DNA from: Entamoeba histolytica HM-1:IMSS
Lineage: Eukaryota; Evosea; Mastigamoebida; Endamoebidae
Reading direction: 5' to 3'
Assembly (NCBI RefSeq): GCF_000208925.1
Contig: NW_001914860.1
Coordinates: forward strand, 187,612 to 251,611
DNA length: 64,000 bases
The position numbers were made by a program, and so were the translations under genes. Of the stretch, positions 19,186 through 29,272 are shown piece after piece. Each line of letters starts with the position of its first letter. Position 1 is the first letter of the stretch. A model generated the notes under the pieces. It had not been told where the DNA came from. It saw only the letters and a list, made by a program, of their open reading frames with translations, and made no database searches.

Positions 19186-21414
19186 TTACTTTGTTAATTC
19201 AAAAAATTTATCTTCAGAATGTGAAGGTGCATGTACTTGAATAGTTGATTTTTTAGATGACTGACTTCTTTTAAACAGAGGAACTTTATTTGGTTTATTT
19301 GGTGATTGTATTAAATTTGGTGATTCATTGTTTGAAAGAGACAATGGTGTTAATTGAGAAGATGTTATTAAACTCGGAGGTGGTTTAACAAAATAACCAT
19401 CTTTACTTCTAAATTGTCGGTGTTTCGTTTGTTCATTAACAGAGAGTTGAGGATATAATACAATAGGATATGTTTTAAATTGTAATTCTTCAAAAGTATT
19501 TTCTTCCATAATTTTAGAGTTGACATCATTTATTGAAAATGGAATAGGTTCTATTCCAGTTAAACTATCTACTGCTTCTTCTGCATGATTAAAATTAGCT
19601 ACAACTATTGGTGTTAATCCATTATTATCAGAACTTTCATCATTTGCATTATATCTCATTAACATAGAACAGATATGACTTTTATTAAACCAAGCAGCAT
19701 AATGTAATAAAGTCCATCCATGTTTATCTTTTGCATTTATATCAAAATCATTTAGAATTGCAAGAAGAATATTTGCAATATCTCCTTCATATACCATTAA
19801 AGTTAATTTTTCAAAAGTTAATTTCCTTTCAATAATTTCTTTAAGTAATAACAAGTTATGTGGTAATTCTTTTTGTTTTAAAGTTTTTTTATCTTCACTA
19901 ATTAAATCACTAGTAGAAGTTATACTAAATGCTTTTGTGTGACCTCTTATTGGTTTTAATGATTGTTCATTTGGTTCAATTTTACCTACACTTCTTTTTA
20001 TATCAAATACAGCAAATTTACCATTAAGATATTTCATTTTAATTAATACTTCTCTTTGAGTTTGTGATTGAATAGTTCTAAATTGAACAAAATCTTCTTG
20101 AGTTGCTGTACCCATTAACAAAGAATTAACTCGTTTATTTCCAAGATTAATAAATAGTTGAATTAATTCTGGTGTCCATATCTTTACATCTAATACAAGA
20201 CTACGTACTTTAGAAATTTGAACACCTAATCCACGATGTACTCCACTACATTTTTGACATACTAATATTCCCATATTAATAATAGCCCAATCAGGGTCTG
20301 GTGAAAAACAATCACAACAACGATCATTTCCTGGAATACTTGATAAAATACCAGTAATTCTAGATAGTTCTGTTGTAGTAGAATTTACACAAGTAATTTT
20401 ATACCTTCTTTCAATACCTCCTGATTTAGAAGTAGAGTCATTTTGACTTAAGGCATTTTGAATTTCACTTGTAATTTTTTCCATCCATTCAGTACGTTCT
20501 TCTGGACTATTTGCTTTTAACAAAATAGTTTTCATTTTTTTTGGATTAGCAACAACTAACTCAAATTTATTACTTTTATCATCACAAATTTCATGTCCAT
20601 TTTTTGCTAAACGAACAGTACAAATAACTAAGTCATAAATCAAGAAATTATCACTTGACCGATAATGTATTAATTTACCATCTTTTAAAATAAAGTAATT
20701 TGAAACCCACCCAAATTTCTTTTTAATGAATAAATGACCTTCTTTAGTTGCATTGACTAATTTTTTTGTTGTTCGATTTTTAGTAGAAATTTCTTTAGCC
20801 AATTCATCCATATGAGTTAATTTACAATTACCTAATCCTTGCATAGCAATCCAGAATTGGCTAAGATATTCAAGTAATTTTGTTTCTTGTTTTAATGAAA
20901 ATTCTTCAATTTTATCGTTTAATAATTGTATTATTTCCTCAATTTTTTTTCCTTTTTCTTTGTGTTGAGTTGGTTTTGATGAACGTGATGTAGTATATTC
21001 ATCATATTGTCGTTTCAATGAATGAATGTCTTTAAAATCATAATCAATAAAATTTTTCATTGGTTCTAAACATTGTTTCTCCATAAGGCTTACTGCATTT
21101 TGTAATTTTTCATTTAATAATCTCATTGATGCTTCAAATTCACATAACACTGCTTTAACATATGAATGTTCTTCTGTTGTACTTTTTAATTCAGCAACAG
21201 CTTTCGCACATTCATTTAAATTCATACTTCTAATAATTCCAACTTCTTTATCCAAAGCTTTTTTTAAGTTTTTAAGACTATTTCTAAATAATTTTGCTTG
21301 GGTATATTGCTCAAGGGCATTATTATTAGACCCTTCATTTTGAAGTATAGAAACTTGTTGAGAAGTATTAAGGCTTGAAGGTGATCTTTTGAATGTAGAA
21401 GGCACTTCTGCCAT
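19186..21414 (-). CDS. BAR-PH-ArfGAP-ankyrin protein (ACAP/centaurin-beta-like)
   Basis: The 742-residue protein has, in order, a BAR-like helical region (about 30-215), a PH domain (225-320; GHLFIKKKFGWVSNYFILKDG to the terminal EERTEWMEKI helix) and an ArfGAP zinc finger. The finger is C366-X2-C369-X16-C386-X2-C389 with GVHRGLG holding the arginine finger R394. Ankyrin repeats follow at about 545-625 (DKHGWTLLHYAAWFNKSHIC). This is the ACAP/ASAP-type layout that senses curved membrane, binds phosphoinositide and stimulates GTP hydrolysis on Arf during endocytic traffic. The tail after 650 is Ser/Pro-rich and disordered. Confidence 0.95.
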   Translation of the reverse strand: MAEVPSTFKRSPSSLNTSQQVSILQNEGSNNNALEQYTQAKLFRNSLKNLKKALDKEVGIIRSMNLNECAKAVAELKSTTEEHSYVKAVLCEFEASMRLLNEKLQNAVSLMEKQCLEPMKNFIDYDFKDIHSLKRQYDEYTTSRSSKPTQHKEKGKKIEEIIQLLNDKIEEFSLKQETKLLEYLSQFWIAMQGLGNCKLTHMDELAKEISTKNRTTKKLVNATKEGHLFIKKKFGWVSNYFILKDGKLIHYRSSDNFLIYDLVICTVRLAKNGHEICDDKSNKFELVVANPKKMKTILLKANSPEERTEWMEKITSEIQNALSQNDSTSKSGGIERRYKITCVNSTTTELSRITGILSSIPGNDRCCDCFSPDPDWAIINMGILVCQKCSGVHRGLGVQISKVRSLVLDVKIWTPELIQLFINLGNKRVNSLLMGTATQEDFVQFRTIQSQTQREVLIKMKYLNGKFAVFDIKRSVGKIEPNEQSLKPIRGHTKAFSITSTSDLISEDKKTLKQKELPHNLLLLKEIIERKLTFEKLTLMVYEGDIANILLAILNDFDINAKDKHGWTLLHYAAWFNKSHICSMLMRYNANDESSDNNGLTPIVVANFNHAEEAVDSLTGIEPIPFSINDVNSKIMEENTFEELQFKTYPIVLYPQLSVNEQTKHRQFRSKDGYFVKPPPSLITSSQLTPLSLSNNESPNLIQSPNKPNKVPLFKRSQSSKKSTIQVHAPSHSEDKFFELTK

Positions 21415-21547
21415 CCAAACCTGAAGATGTTTTTGTAGTTTTTTGTTTCAAATTTTCATTTTTGGTTAGTAATGAGTGTGTTTGTCTTAATCATTAAATA
21501 CCAACTTCTCATAAATCATAAAATAAACTAAATGAATTAAAGACAGT

Positions 21548-22183
21548 TTAACGTAGGCTTACTACTGAAAATAGTCCATTTGATGGTGCATTATCACAAA
21601 TAAATGATAGTGCTTGTGATACAAATGATGACCTTGAAGGTAATGAAAGAACACAATAACTTCCTTTTCTCCCATCTAAAACAAAAATGTATGAATCAAA
21701 TGGAATAATGGCAATACAATGGTATACTTCATGTGTGTTTTCTCGTTCTTCATCTTCTTTTGTACTACACTCTCTTGACATTTGCAAATGAACTTGTTTA
21801 AATACTTGGAAACATTGTGCTATTTCTTCCTTCGTTTGTGTCTGTTGTAATGAATGAACAAAACAACCATACACTCCATCATTTTGGTATTTAACAGAAG
21901 GAGAATTAATCAAAATATGAATAACTGCCATTAATGGACAAATATTACCTATGGTTTGTTGAATAAAAATAGGGTGATGTTCTGTTTGGTAATTATTTTC
22001 ATAAAAGTGTATGTTTTGAATTGGATAAGGAAGGCTAACTATAAACCCTTTAGTTTCTTTGTCCAATTGTTCTTCTAAAGAGTAAACATCTTCAAAGTGA
22101 ATCTCATCAACCCCAATTTCTGAGCAGTATTTTTGAAATATTTCAGCTGTTGTAGTGATTTTATTCCAACACTCTTCAACCAT
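21548..22183 (-). CDS. Ubiquitin C-terminal hydrolase (UCH, peptidase C12)
   Basis: The 211-residue protein is compact like UCHL1/UCHL3/Yuh1. The catalytic set is present: oxyanion Gln and nucleophile Cys in QQTIGNICPL, the His in VYHCIAIIPF and the Asp in FVLDGRKGSY. The usual QTIGNACGT becomes QTIGNICPL, with the small residues after Cys altered. A charged crossover-loop segment (CSTKEDEERENTHE) precedes the His. UCH enzymes trim small adducts from the ubiquitin C-terminus. No C-terminal UCH37-type extension is present. I expect an active enzyme. Confidence 0.88.
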   Translation of the reverse strand: MVEECWNKITTTAEIFQKYCSEIGVDEIHFEDVYSLEEQLDKETKGFIVSLPYPIQNIHFYENNYQTEHHPIFIQQTIGNICPLMAVIHILINSPSVKYQNDGVYGCFVHSLQQTQTKEEIAQCFQVFKQVHLQMSRECSTKEDEERENTHEVYHCIAIIPFDSYIFVLDGRKGSYCVLSLPSRSSFVSQALSFICDNAPSNGLFSVVSLR

Positions 22184-24673
22184 CTTAAAATGAATTTTAA
22201 GATGAATTTAACATAACTGATGAATTTTGAAATGATTATTGATTGACAAGTTGATTTAACTCAAAATAAAAAGAGAATGGTTGGTGGTATTTCAAGAGAG
22301 GGAATAAAGTATCATTGAATATAGTTTATAACTAAAATTTGATTTGGTCAATGACAGAATTGATGAGGAATGAGGATAATTAGATTATGACTGTTTAACT
22401 TAACAATAGATTGATTTGTTAGGAACTATACAATAATACTTGTTTGCAATGAGACTTTAATTAACTTCATAACTACTTATATAACTCATTAACTGATAAC
22501 CATCCACCAATTAAAGATAATAATTAATTTATACTATCCTTTAATAGTATGCTAATTTGATTTTATAAACATTTCCAAATATTAAAACGTCATAACAATT
22601 CTTATTCAATGAAAAAAAACTTGGATATTATATATACGTTTTTTTATTATTCATTAAATTTAATCCATAAACACCTACAGTTAGTGTACTTTGATGAAAG
22701 TCGTATAAATTGTGCCGATATGGCTAAATTCTAATTTATTACTGAAACAACCATATCTACCAAACTTGAAATTTGTTAACAGCTAAACATTGTTGAAGAA
22801 AATAATAATAGAACAACGTGATAAGAAGCTACGAAACAAAAATTTGTTGGCAATAGAACTGGTTGAGTCAAATGAATGAAATGTTGTTTATGACAAGGTT
22901 ATAAATAATTGTTTTCATGTTTCATTGAAAAAGTCTGTTTAATTTAAAATAACAACAAGTGTCAAATAAAGAACCACAAAAGAACTAAAAGAGTTTAAGT
23001 AAAGACAAATAAGTTTCTGACTAATTCAAAATATATTAGTCTAGTAACAATCTGTGTTTAGGTTAGAACCAATGCAGAATTTAATAATGACAAAGAAAGA
23101 AATTTTCGTTTAAACAAGAACCAGTACATAGGAATAACATTAATAAAAGTGGTTACAGTTTATTGACATTAAGAACCACATAACCAAAAGATTAGCAAAT
23201 AGTAGCATAGTTTTTTATCATTAATGAATCAACAAAATATAAAAATTAATAGAAAACTTGTTAATTGAAGAAGGTATTAACTAAATAGAATATAAGTGAA
23301 AAGATGTTGTATAAAGAATATAAAAAGAGAAAAAAGTCTTTATATTAAGTAATTAACTTTATTAATATATCAGAAGGAATCATAAGTTTCACATATCTAT
23401 AGTGGTGAAGGTTTGGCAAATGCATTTGACAATACTTTCTTTTTATAAATTCGACTAATAAAACATTGACTTTTTTTGGTTATTTACTAATCAACTAATG
23501 TTCATAGTAATCATATATCATTTAATTTTTTTTATTTCTTGAAAGGTGATTAGTAAATTGATAGTGTTAACTTAAATAGATTACTGAAACAAAAATTGGG
23601 AAATAAATTGAGATATATAGGTGACACAGTAAGAATTAGCCAAATTGAACTTGTTATTAAGAGAATGGTTACAATAAATATAAATCCCTTTGTCCTTTAT
23701 TTTTCTTTAATAGAAAATAACATAATTTCTAAGATAGAACATATGACTAATTGTCTCGAATAAAATATTTCTGTAAATTATAAAGTAAATGACAAATGTG
23801 TTGGTTAATTGTTACTTTCATTTTTATTTCCATATTTTACTTTACAAAAAAAGTTGATATTCTAGAAAATGAACCTTTACATTTTTTTACAGGAAGATGA
23901 ATTTAAGAAGTAACTATTGGTAAAAGTTTATAATAAGAAAGAATTGATAATGTTATAAAAATTGTTGGTGTTAATAACAAGTCAAGTTTTCTAAGTCTTT
24001 GAATATAGTAGTTTTTGTTAATTAATAGACTATAATTGTTTAGGTTTAATTTCTTACCATCAACAAATCCAAACACTCAATTTGTAACAAATATTTTTGA
24101 TTTTAAATTAAGACACAAATATTCTTGTTTATAAACTGTAAACACAAGGAATTAAATGAAAAGCCATATTTAAAATTGTTGAGTAATAAATGTTCTGAAT
24201 GTTAAGTAATGTTATTTGCTCATTGAAAGCTCTTTTTACCTTCCTACTTTCATACCAAGATTTTCACTAAACATTAAAATATTTCTTATGTTAATATTAT
24301 ATTGAAATAATATGTTATCAACAATTATTACACTAAATGGAAACAAAATAATTTTTATGAGTTAAAATTCTTTTATGTTATAACTTATTTGTATAATAAC
24401 CAATTTCATTAATTTGAATATAATATTCTCCTCATTATTATATTAATAATTGGATAAGTATAGCTAATTGTGTTTGTTTTTTATATCTAGTGCTGATAAA
24501 AGTTAATGGATGACATAGTATTTACTAGCAAAAAAAAAATAATAAAATCATTATTAATTAGAAGTCATTATTTAACCAAAATTACTTGTAAATTCATTGA
24601 CTGTTATTAATTATATGTATTAATAGACACATATCCTAATTCTTAAATTTTAGCTGAAGCTTTTTAAACAATT
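22184..24673. other. Gene-free region of 2.5 kb
   Basis: I see no coding frame of note on either strand and no tRNA, rRNA, LINE or SINE signature. The two flanking genes are on the minus strand, so the left end holds the promoter of the UCH gene and the right end the 3' flank of the USP39-like gene. It is long for this gene-dense genome and may hold a decayed gene or an unrecognised RNA. Confidence 0.55.
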
Positions 24674-26008
24674 TTATTCATCTTGTTCATATATTAACAA
24701 GCATATTGCTGATACTTTAATTAATGGGAAAAATGCTTCTTTCACCTCTTCGTTATTAATTTCAAACCACTTTTTTAAAGACTGATGATATAAAAAGGAG
24801 GAGTATGTTCCATCTTCAATACCTCCATCATGTTTTATTGCTGATACCAAATGATAACTAAGTAATGAGCATAATAATACTTTATAAAAAAGTAACAAAA
24901 AGACAAACTTGGTTTGTTGTTTTATTGAATCATTAACTACATAATCCGACATATCTAAAGTATCTTCAAACTCAACAACAGTAATATTTTTCTCTCCTTG
25001 AAAAGTATTTCTCTCAAACCGTTTAATAACGAATGTTAAATACTTTGGTAATGTTTTTATTAAAAACCTCACACTACGTTTACCAATAAGTGTGTCTGTT
25101 TTACCGTCATACTTTTTAAGTATATCTTTAAGTAACAACTGAGGAATTATTTTTTCTTTCATTTGATCTGGATATAAAGGCATTGGAGGAAGGTCTAATG
25201 GAATGCAAGTACATTTTTTAATAGATTTCTTTCCATCTTCTTCTATTTGTATTTGTCCTTGAAAACATTGGGTTAGAGGAAGTAATGCATTTATGAAAAA
25301 CATATAAAATTCTATTACATCTTCTTGTTTTTCTATACTGAAATTTTTTCTTAATCTACTTAGTTCACTCATTAATTCATATGGTGAAATTACTGATTTA
25401 ATTATTGTTGAATTCCATTGTTTTCTTATTAACATACTAACTCGTTTAATTAACTCTCCACACCTTGCTTTCGATGATATATTTTCTATTTCTTCATAAC
25501 TAAGTAATAAGTTTCTAATTTCTTTACAATGTCCAATACTTTGAAGTAAACAATTGATAGAGTCAGTCCTTCCTAAGTTATTAAATCCAATATACCCAAT
25601 AATATATTTCTTATTAAAATGATCTTTTAATTGGATTACTTTATTTTCATCATCAAGATGAGATATATCATTTAAAGTATATACAGGATCTAATGCATTA
25701 ATAATATCTTTAAACGACGTTTCAATTACTTCATTTCCATGTGGTAAATTAAAAAATTGTTTTGTACTTAAAGAAAGAAAGATATGATGATTCTCTTCTA
25801 AACTATGGACATAAGCAGGAGACCCAACATCTCTTCCTTGATAAAACTTTCCACAAATCATACAACAATATAATTGATTTGTCTTTAAGGTTTTACAACA
25901 TACCTTTTCTTTATCAAAATCAATAAGACTTCTGTCAACAGTTTCTACATATGGACAGTATGTTCTTTTACTTTGACACTCACTAGAGCTTTGAGTTGTT
26001 CTTTTCAT
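24674..26008 (-). CDS. Sad1/USP39-like splicing factor (zinc-finger UBP plus inactive USP domain), two exons
   Basis: Exons 26008-24910 and 24858-24674 join to 427 residues. A ZnF-UBP domain (CPYVETVDRSLIDF, YCCMICGKFYQGR, HSLEENHHIF) is followed by a USP fold starting GFNNLGRTDSINCLLQ. The catalytic Cys of USPs is Asp here, as in other Sad1/USP39 proteins, which lack protease activity and act in U4/U6.U5 tri-snRNP assembly. The His-box region reads YHLVSAIKHDGG after splicing. An in-frame 51-nt intron (24859-24909) would otherwise add 17 hydrophobic residues with no counterpart in the family. Confidence 0.9.
   Translation of the reverse strand: MKRTTQSSSECQSKRTYCPYVETVDRSLIDFDKEKVCCKTLKTNQLYCCMICGKFYQGRDVGSPAYVHSLEENHHIFLSLSTKQFFNLPHGNEVIETSFKDIINALDPVYTLNDISHLDDENKVIQLKDHFNKKYIIGYIGFNNLGRTDSINCLLQSIGHCKEIRNLLLSYEEIENISSKARCGELIKRVSMLIRKQWNSTIIKSVISPYELMSELSRLRKNFSIEKQEDVIEFYMFFINALLPLTQCFQGQIQIEEDGKKSIKKCTCIPLDLPPMPLYPDQMKEKIIPQLLLKDILKKYDGKTDTLIGKRSVRFLIKTLPKYLTFVIKRFERNTFQGEKNITVVEFEDTLDMSDYVVNDSIKQQTKFVFLLLFYKVLLCSLLSYHLVSAIKHDGGIEDGTYSSFLYHQSLKKWFEINNEEVKEAFFPLIKVSAICLLIYEQDE
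24859..24909 (-). other. Intron, 51 nt, frame-preserving
   Basis: Minus strand starts GTTTGTCT and ends CTTAG. Its length is a multiple of three and it has no in-frame stop, so an ORF finder reads through it. The donor and acceptor match the other introns here, and its removal restores the conserved USP strand TNYHLVSAIKHDGG. Confidence 0.85.
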
Positions 26009-26127
26009 TTGATTCGATAATTGGGGATTGTTTTTAACTGATAAACAATTAAGATTTTTTTATTATATTCTAATAGTAAAAAAAGATGTTAAAACATAAC
26101 TTTAAAAAACTATAATTTATTAGTTTT

Positions 26128-26898
26128 ATGGTGAGAAGAAGAGGTAATATCCCAAAAGATGAAGATTATATTAAAGAAAAGAAAGAAGTTGTTCCTATGT
26201 CTACTGGAAGGAAAGTCGCATGGTTTATTTTTGCTATTGGAATAGTTCCACTTTTATTCATTGTACCTTCTCTATTAGCCATGATAGGTGATTGGGTTCA
26301 AGAACACATGCCTGTGTTTTATGGGTTATGGATTGTTTATGGTATCATATTACTTTACCTTAAGATTTTTGTATTAAAAAATCATAATTGGGATAGTTTT
26401 TTATCAATTCTATGTATTGCAGCTATTATCGGAATGGGACTATACAAATTCCTTCGTTTCGAAAAACATTTTCCTAATGGTCTTAAACAATTAGGATTCT
26501 ACATGTGGCTAGCTGTATGTATGATTCCTACAATTGCATTTTATTTGATTGATACAACAGATTATTATAAGGTACTTGAACATGAACAAAAAATGAAAGA
26601 AGAAGAAGATAGAATTGCACAGAAAAGACATGAAAAATATGTAAAACGAAGAGAAAAAAATCCACCATTCTGGATGAAAAGCAAAACCAATAAAATCATT
26701 TGTGATACTATTGTCATTGTTGTTTTCATTTTAATTTGTCTTGTTATTGCATATTACTTATTCATATCTTATCAACAATTTAATTATAGAGTAAGAAGAG
26801 GTTTAGATGTTAATGACTATGCAAATTATTATGATGATGATTATTTAGGTGAAGATTTTGATCCAAAGAATTTCATTCATGATGAAGACTTTCAATAA
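26128..26898 (+). CDS. Multi-span membrane protein, 256 aa, unknown function
   Basis: I do not recognise a family. There are about five hydrophobic segments: two near 28-50 and 62-82, one near 88-106, one near 120-142, and a last one near 188-212. A highly charged loop lies between the last two (EQKMKEEEDRIAQKRHEKYV). The tail is acidic and Tyr-rich (YANYYDDDYLGEDFD). There is no cleavable signal peptide. It lies 119 bases from the divergent USP39-like gene, so the two probably share a promoter region. Confidence 0.75.
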   Translation: MVRRRGNIPKDEDYIKEKKEVVPMSTGRKVAWFIFAIGIVPLLFIVPSLLAMIGDWVQEHMPVFYGLWIVYGIILLYLKIFVLKNHNWDSFLSILCIAAIIGMGLYKFLRFEKHFPNGLKQLGFYMWLAVCMIPTIAFYLIDTTDYYKVLEHEQKMKEEEDRIAQKRHEKYVKRREKNPPFWMKSKTNKIICDTIVIVVFILICLVIAYYLFISYQQFNYRVRRGLDVNDYANYYDDDYLGEDFDPKNFIHDEDFQ

Positions 26899-27077
26899 TA
26901 ATTCATTATATACTCAAGACTTTATTTTTAATATGTTCGTAAAGACTATTTATTTTGTGCAAATAATTTTTTTCATAATATTATATTTAATAAATACTAC
27001 CAATTTCTTAGTTGATACAAAAAAACTATTCATTAAGAATAGAAAATACTTTTATTTCTTACATTTTAAATAAAATA

Positions 27078-27626
27078 TTACTTCATTTCAATTACAATTA
27101 TTTGTTTTGTTTTGAATATTTGTTTTCCACAAAGGGCGTTTGATATTCCATCGTATTCAAACGAATATTGTAAACAAAATGATTTTGTGCTATAATTTTT
27201 TTTATGAACACAAATGTCTTTTCCAAAGCCAAATTCAAACAATGGACCATATGATGAACTTTCCATAAAAAATCCATACTTTGGTTCTTTAATATCAAAT
27301 TTCATCATTTCTTTTAGTCTTCCTTTTGACTCTAATGAAAATACAAATGCGTGTGGATCATTTATCCAAGCATCAATTTTATTAATTTTAGAGTTAATAT
27401 ACCCTCCAAATATATTTCCTTTTAAATCTTCAATAATAATTATTATATGTTCTTTATTAAATAATTTTACATCAAATACTGATGTAAACGTATTCCAGTT
27501 ATTAACATTTGAATAAAATATTATTTTTCCTACTCTCTTCTCTGTCCATTCTTCTAATTGTTTAATAATTTTAATTGTTTTTCTTTTATCAGTAAATTCT
27601 TGAGGTGTTGATGTTGTTGTACCCAT
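27078..27626 (-). CDS. TLDc-domain protein
   Basis: The 182-residue protein has the TLDc core: KIIFYSNVNNWNTFTSVFDV, IIIIEDLKGNIFGGYINSKI, DPHAFVFSLESKGR, then GPLFEFGFGKDICVHKK and a final IIVIEMK strand. Entamoeba genomes carry many such genes, with two more at 45.9-47.4 kb. Animal and yeast TLDc proteins help regulate the V-ATPase and oxidative-stress resistance. The function in Entamoeba is unknown to me. The short N-terminus MGTTTSTPQEF could be a myristoylation site (Gly2), which is inference. Confidence 0.8.
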   Translation of the reverse strand: MGTTTSTPQEFTDKRKTIKIIKQLEEWTEKRVGKIIFYSNVNNWNTFTSVFDVKLFNKEHIIIIIEDLKGNIFGGYINSKINKIDAWINDPHAFVFSLESKGRLKEMMKFDIKEPKYGFFMESSSYGPLFEFGFGKDICVHKKNYSTKSFCLQYSFEYDGISNALCGKQIFKTKQIIVIEMK

Positions 27627-28153
27627 AATTTTTATTGTTTTTTTCTTGTTTGTTGTTTTTATTTGCTTTTATTTATTATTTATTATATTAATAAATGATC
27701 GAAGGTAGCATGTCTGAAGCAACACACAAACCCTAGTACAATTTCAAGCTTCAATTTTCCTAATTATTATATGATTATGGTAGTGTATTTGAATTAAAAA
27801 TATATTAATGCTACAAATAGTGCAGCAATTTATTAGTTAGAATATTATTTATTGTAATAATAAGACTTGGTTTTTATTAATAAAGAAATTATAAATATGT
27901 ATGGAAGTATTATTCAAAGAAAAGGATTTGCTAAGATGTGGTTAACACTAAAAGAAAATTAATCATAATACTATGGTGATAATGAAATGCTCTCTTCTCT
28001 CTGTCATAAAATAAAAATAAGGAAATGATATTGTTGAAATTTAAAGCAAAAACCAAAGAAGAAGATAAAAAGAAAAAATAAGCAGAAGAAGTTTGAAAAG
28101 ACATTAATAGAAAGAAATAAAACAAAGAAGTACTTTGTTTATACTCCTACAAA

Positions 28154-28255
28154 AACCTAAATGATAGGTTAAACAGAGAGACTACTCTTTTTTTAAACAG
28201 CGAAAGGATGGGATTAATCTCCTCTAAGCCAGGCAGAATAGATGAAAAATCTATT
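28154..28255. other. Hairpin-rich island, possible structured RNA
   Basis: Three hairpins stand in series. AACCTA-loop-TAGGTT lies near 28155-28171, AGAG-loop-CTCT followed by seven T near 28176-28193, and AATAGAT-GAAAA-ATCTATT near 28237-28255. A GC-richer segment (gcgaaaggatgggatt, aagccaggcag) sits between. I could not match it to any snRNA, snoRNA, SRP or RNase P RNA. Confidence 0.3.
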
Positions 28256-28868
28256 AATACTTAATTAACTAATTTTATTATAATTAAATTAACTTTTAAA
28301 TCTTTTTTTATAAGTAGAATAATAACAAAAATTAAAGATTTAAGTTTTTTATTATAATGAAGGATTGAAATGATAAAATTTGGCAATTCTATTCATTTCA
28401 TTGTTTTCATGTTTTAATTGAATTTAATTATTTGACAATTACTTGAATTATTAAATAGTTAAACAATAACTAACATTCTGGCATATGTAAAGATTATGTT
28501 TTAAAAGAGTTTTATCTACTGACATTTCTTTTTTTTTACTGTTTGAAGGAAGAATTGACAACTATATTCATAATAAGAAAACATCTATTTAAATAGATAA
28601 TGTATGTCAGTTAAATTATAATTATAAATAAGTTAAAACATCTAGATGATACAATCCAGAATATTGATAATGTTAAAATGAGTCAATGATATATGTTGAA
28701 TAATTATAAGAAAATGTGTTATTCATGAAAATGTACTATCTAATAATGTAATATATTTAATAGGTATGATAATAGATAATAAAAAGTAATTTTTCATTTT
28801 TTTAAAGTTTGTATCAATCAAAAATATTCAATAACTTTATTAATTTATGACTTAATTTTTATTCTTTA

Positions 28869-29087
28869 ATGTCAAAAGTAATAAAAGAAATTATAAATTA
28901 CATCAAATCACAAAACAATGAATTTAATTTGAACAATATTCATAAAATAATTATTTGTTTTGATGGTAAGTTAAGAAAATGTTCAATATTCTTCAATAAG
29001 AATGAAATAATTTTGTTTTTAAGAATAGAACGAGTCAAATATACATTATTCTTGAACTCAAGTTTCTATTTGATTGATAGTGTTTAA
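28869..29087 (+). CDS. Doubtful short hypothetical protein, 72 aa
   Basis: An ATG-initiated frame in a long spacer encodes a Lys/Ile/Phe-rich peptide with two hydrophobic strands at the end (KNEIILFLRIERVKYTLFLN). No family is recognised. Its composition fits random AT-rich sequence nearly as well as a real gene. Confidence 0.25.
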   Translation: MSKVIKEIINYIKSQNNEFNLNNIHKIIICFDGKLRKCSIFFNKNEIILFLRIERVKYTLFLNSSFYLIDSV

Positions 29088-29272
29088 AAAAGTCTTTTGT
29101 TACTATTTTATAAAAAAACGTAACAAACTCAAGAAGAGAAATGATATAGAAAGTGATAAAAAGAGGTTAGAAAGTCATTGTAATAAAGTAATAAATAATA
29201 AACCAAAAACGAAAGAAAAATAGAAAAAAAAAACATATTTAAACATATTGTTCAGAACTGATTAATCATACA

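Larger units (their letters stand above)
27627..29272. other. Long intergenic region with a hairpin-rich island
   Basis: No confident gene, apart from a doubtful 72-codon frame at 28869-29087. A stretch at about 28154-28255 is less AT-rich than its surroundings and full of short hairpins; see the separate entry. The right end holds the promoter of the epimerase/reductase gene with an ATATTTAAAC element about 35 bases before its ATG. Confidence 0.5.
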
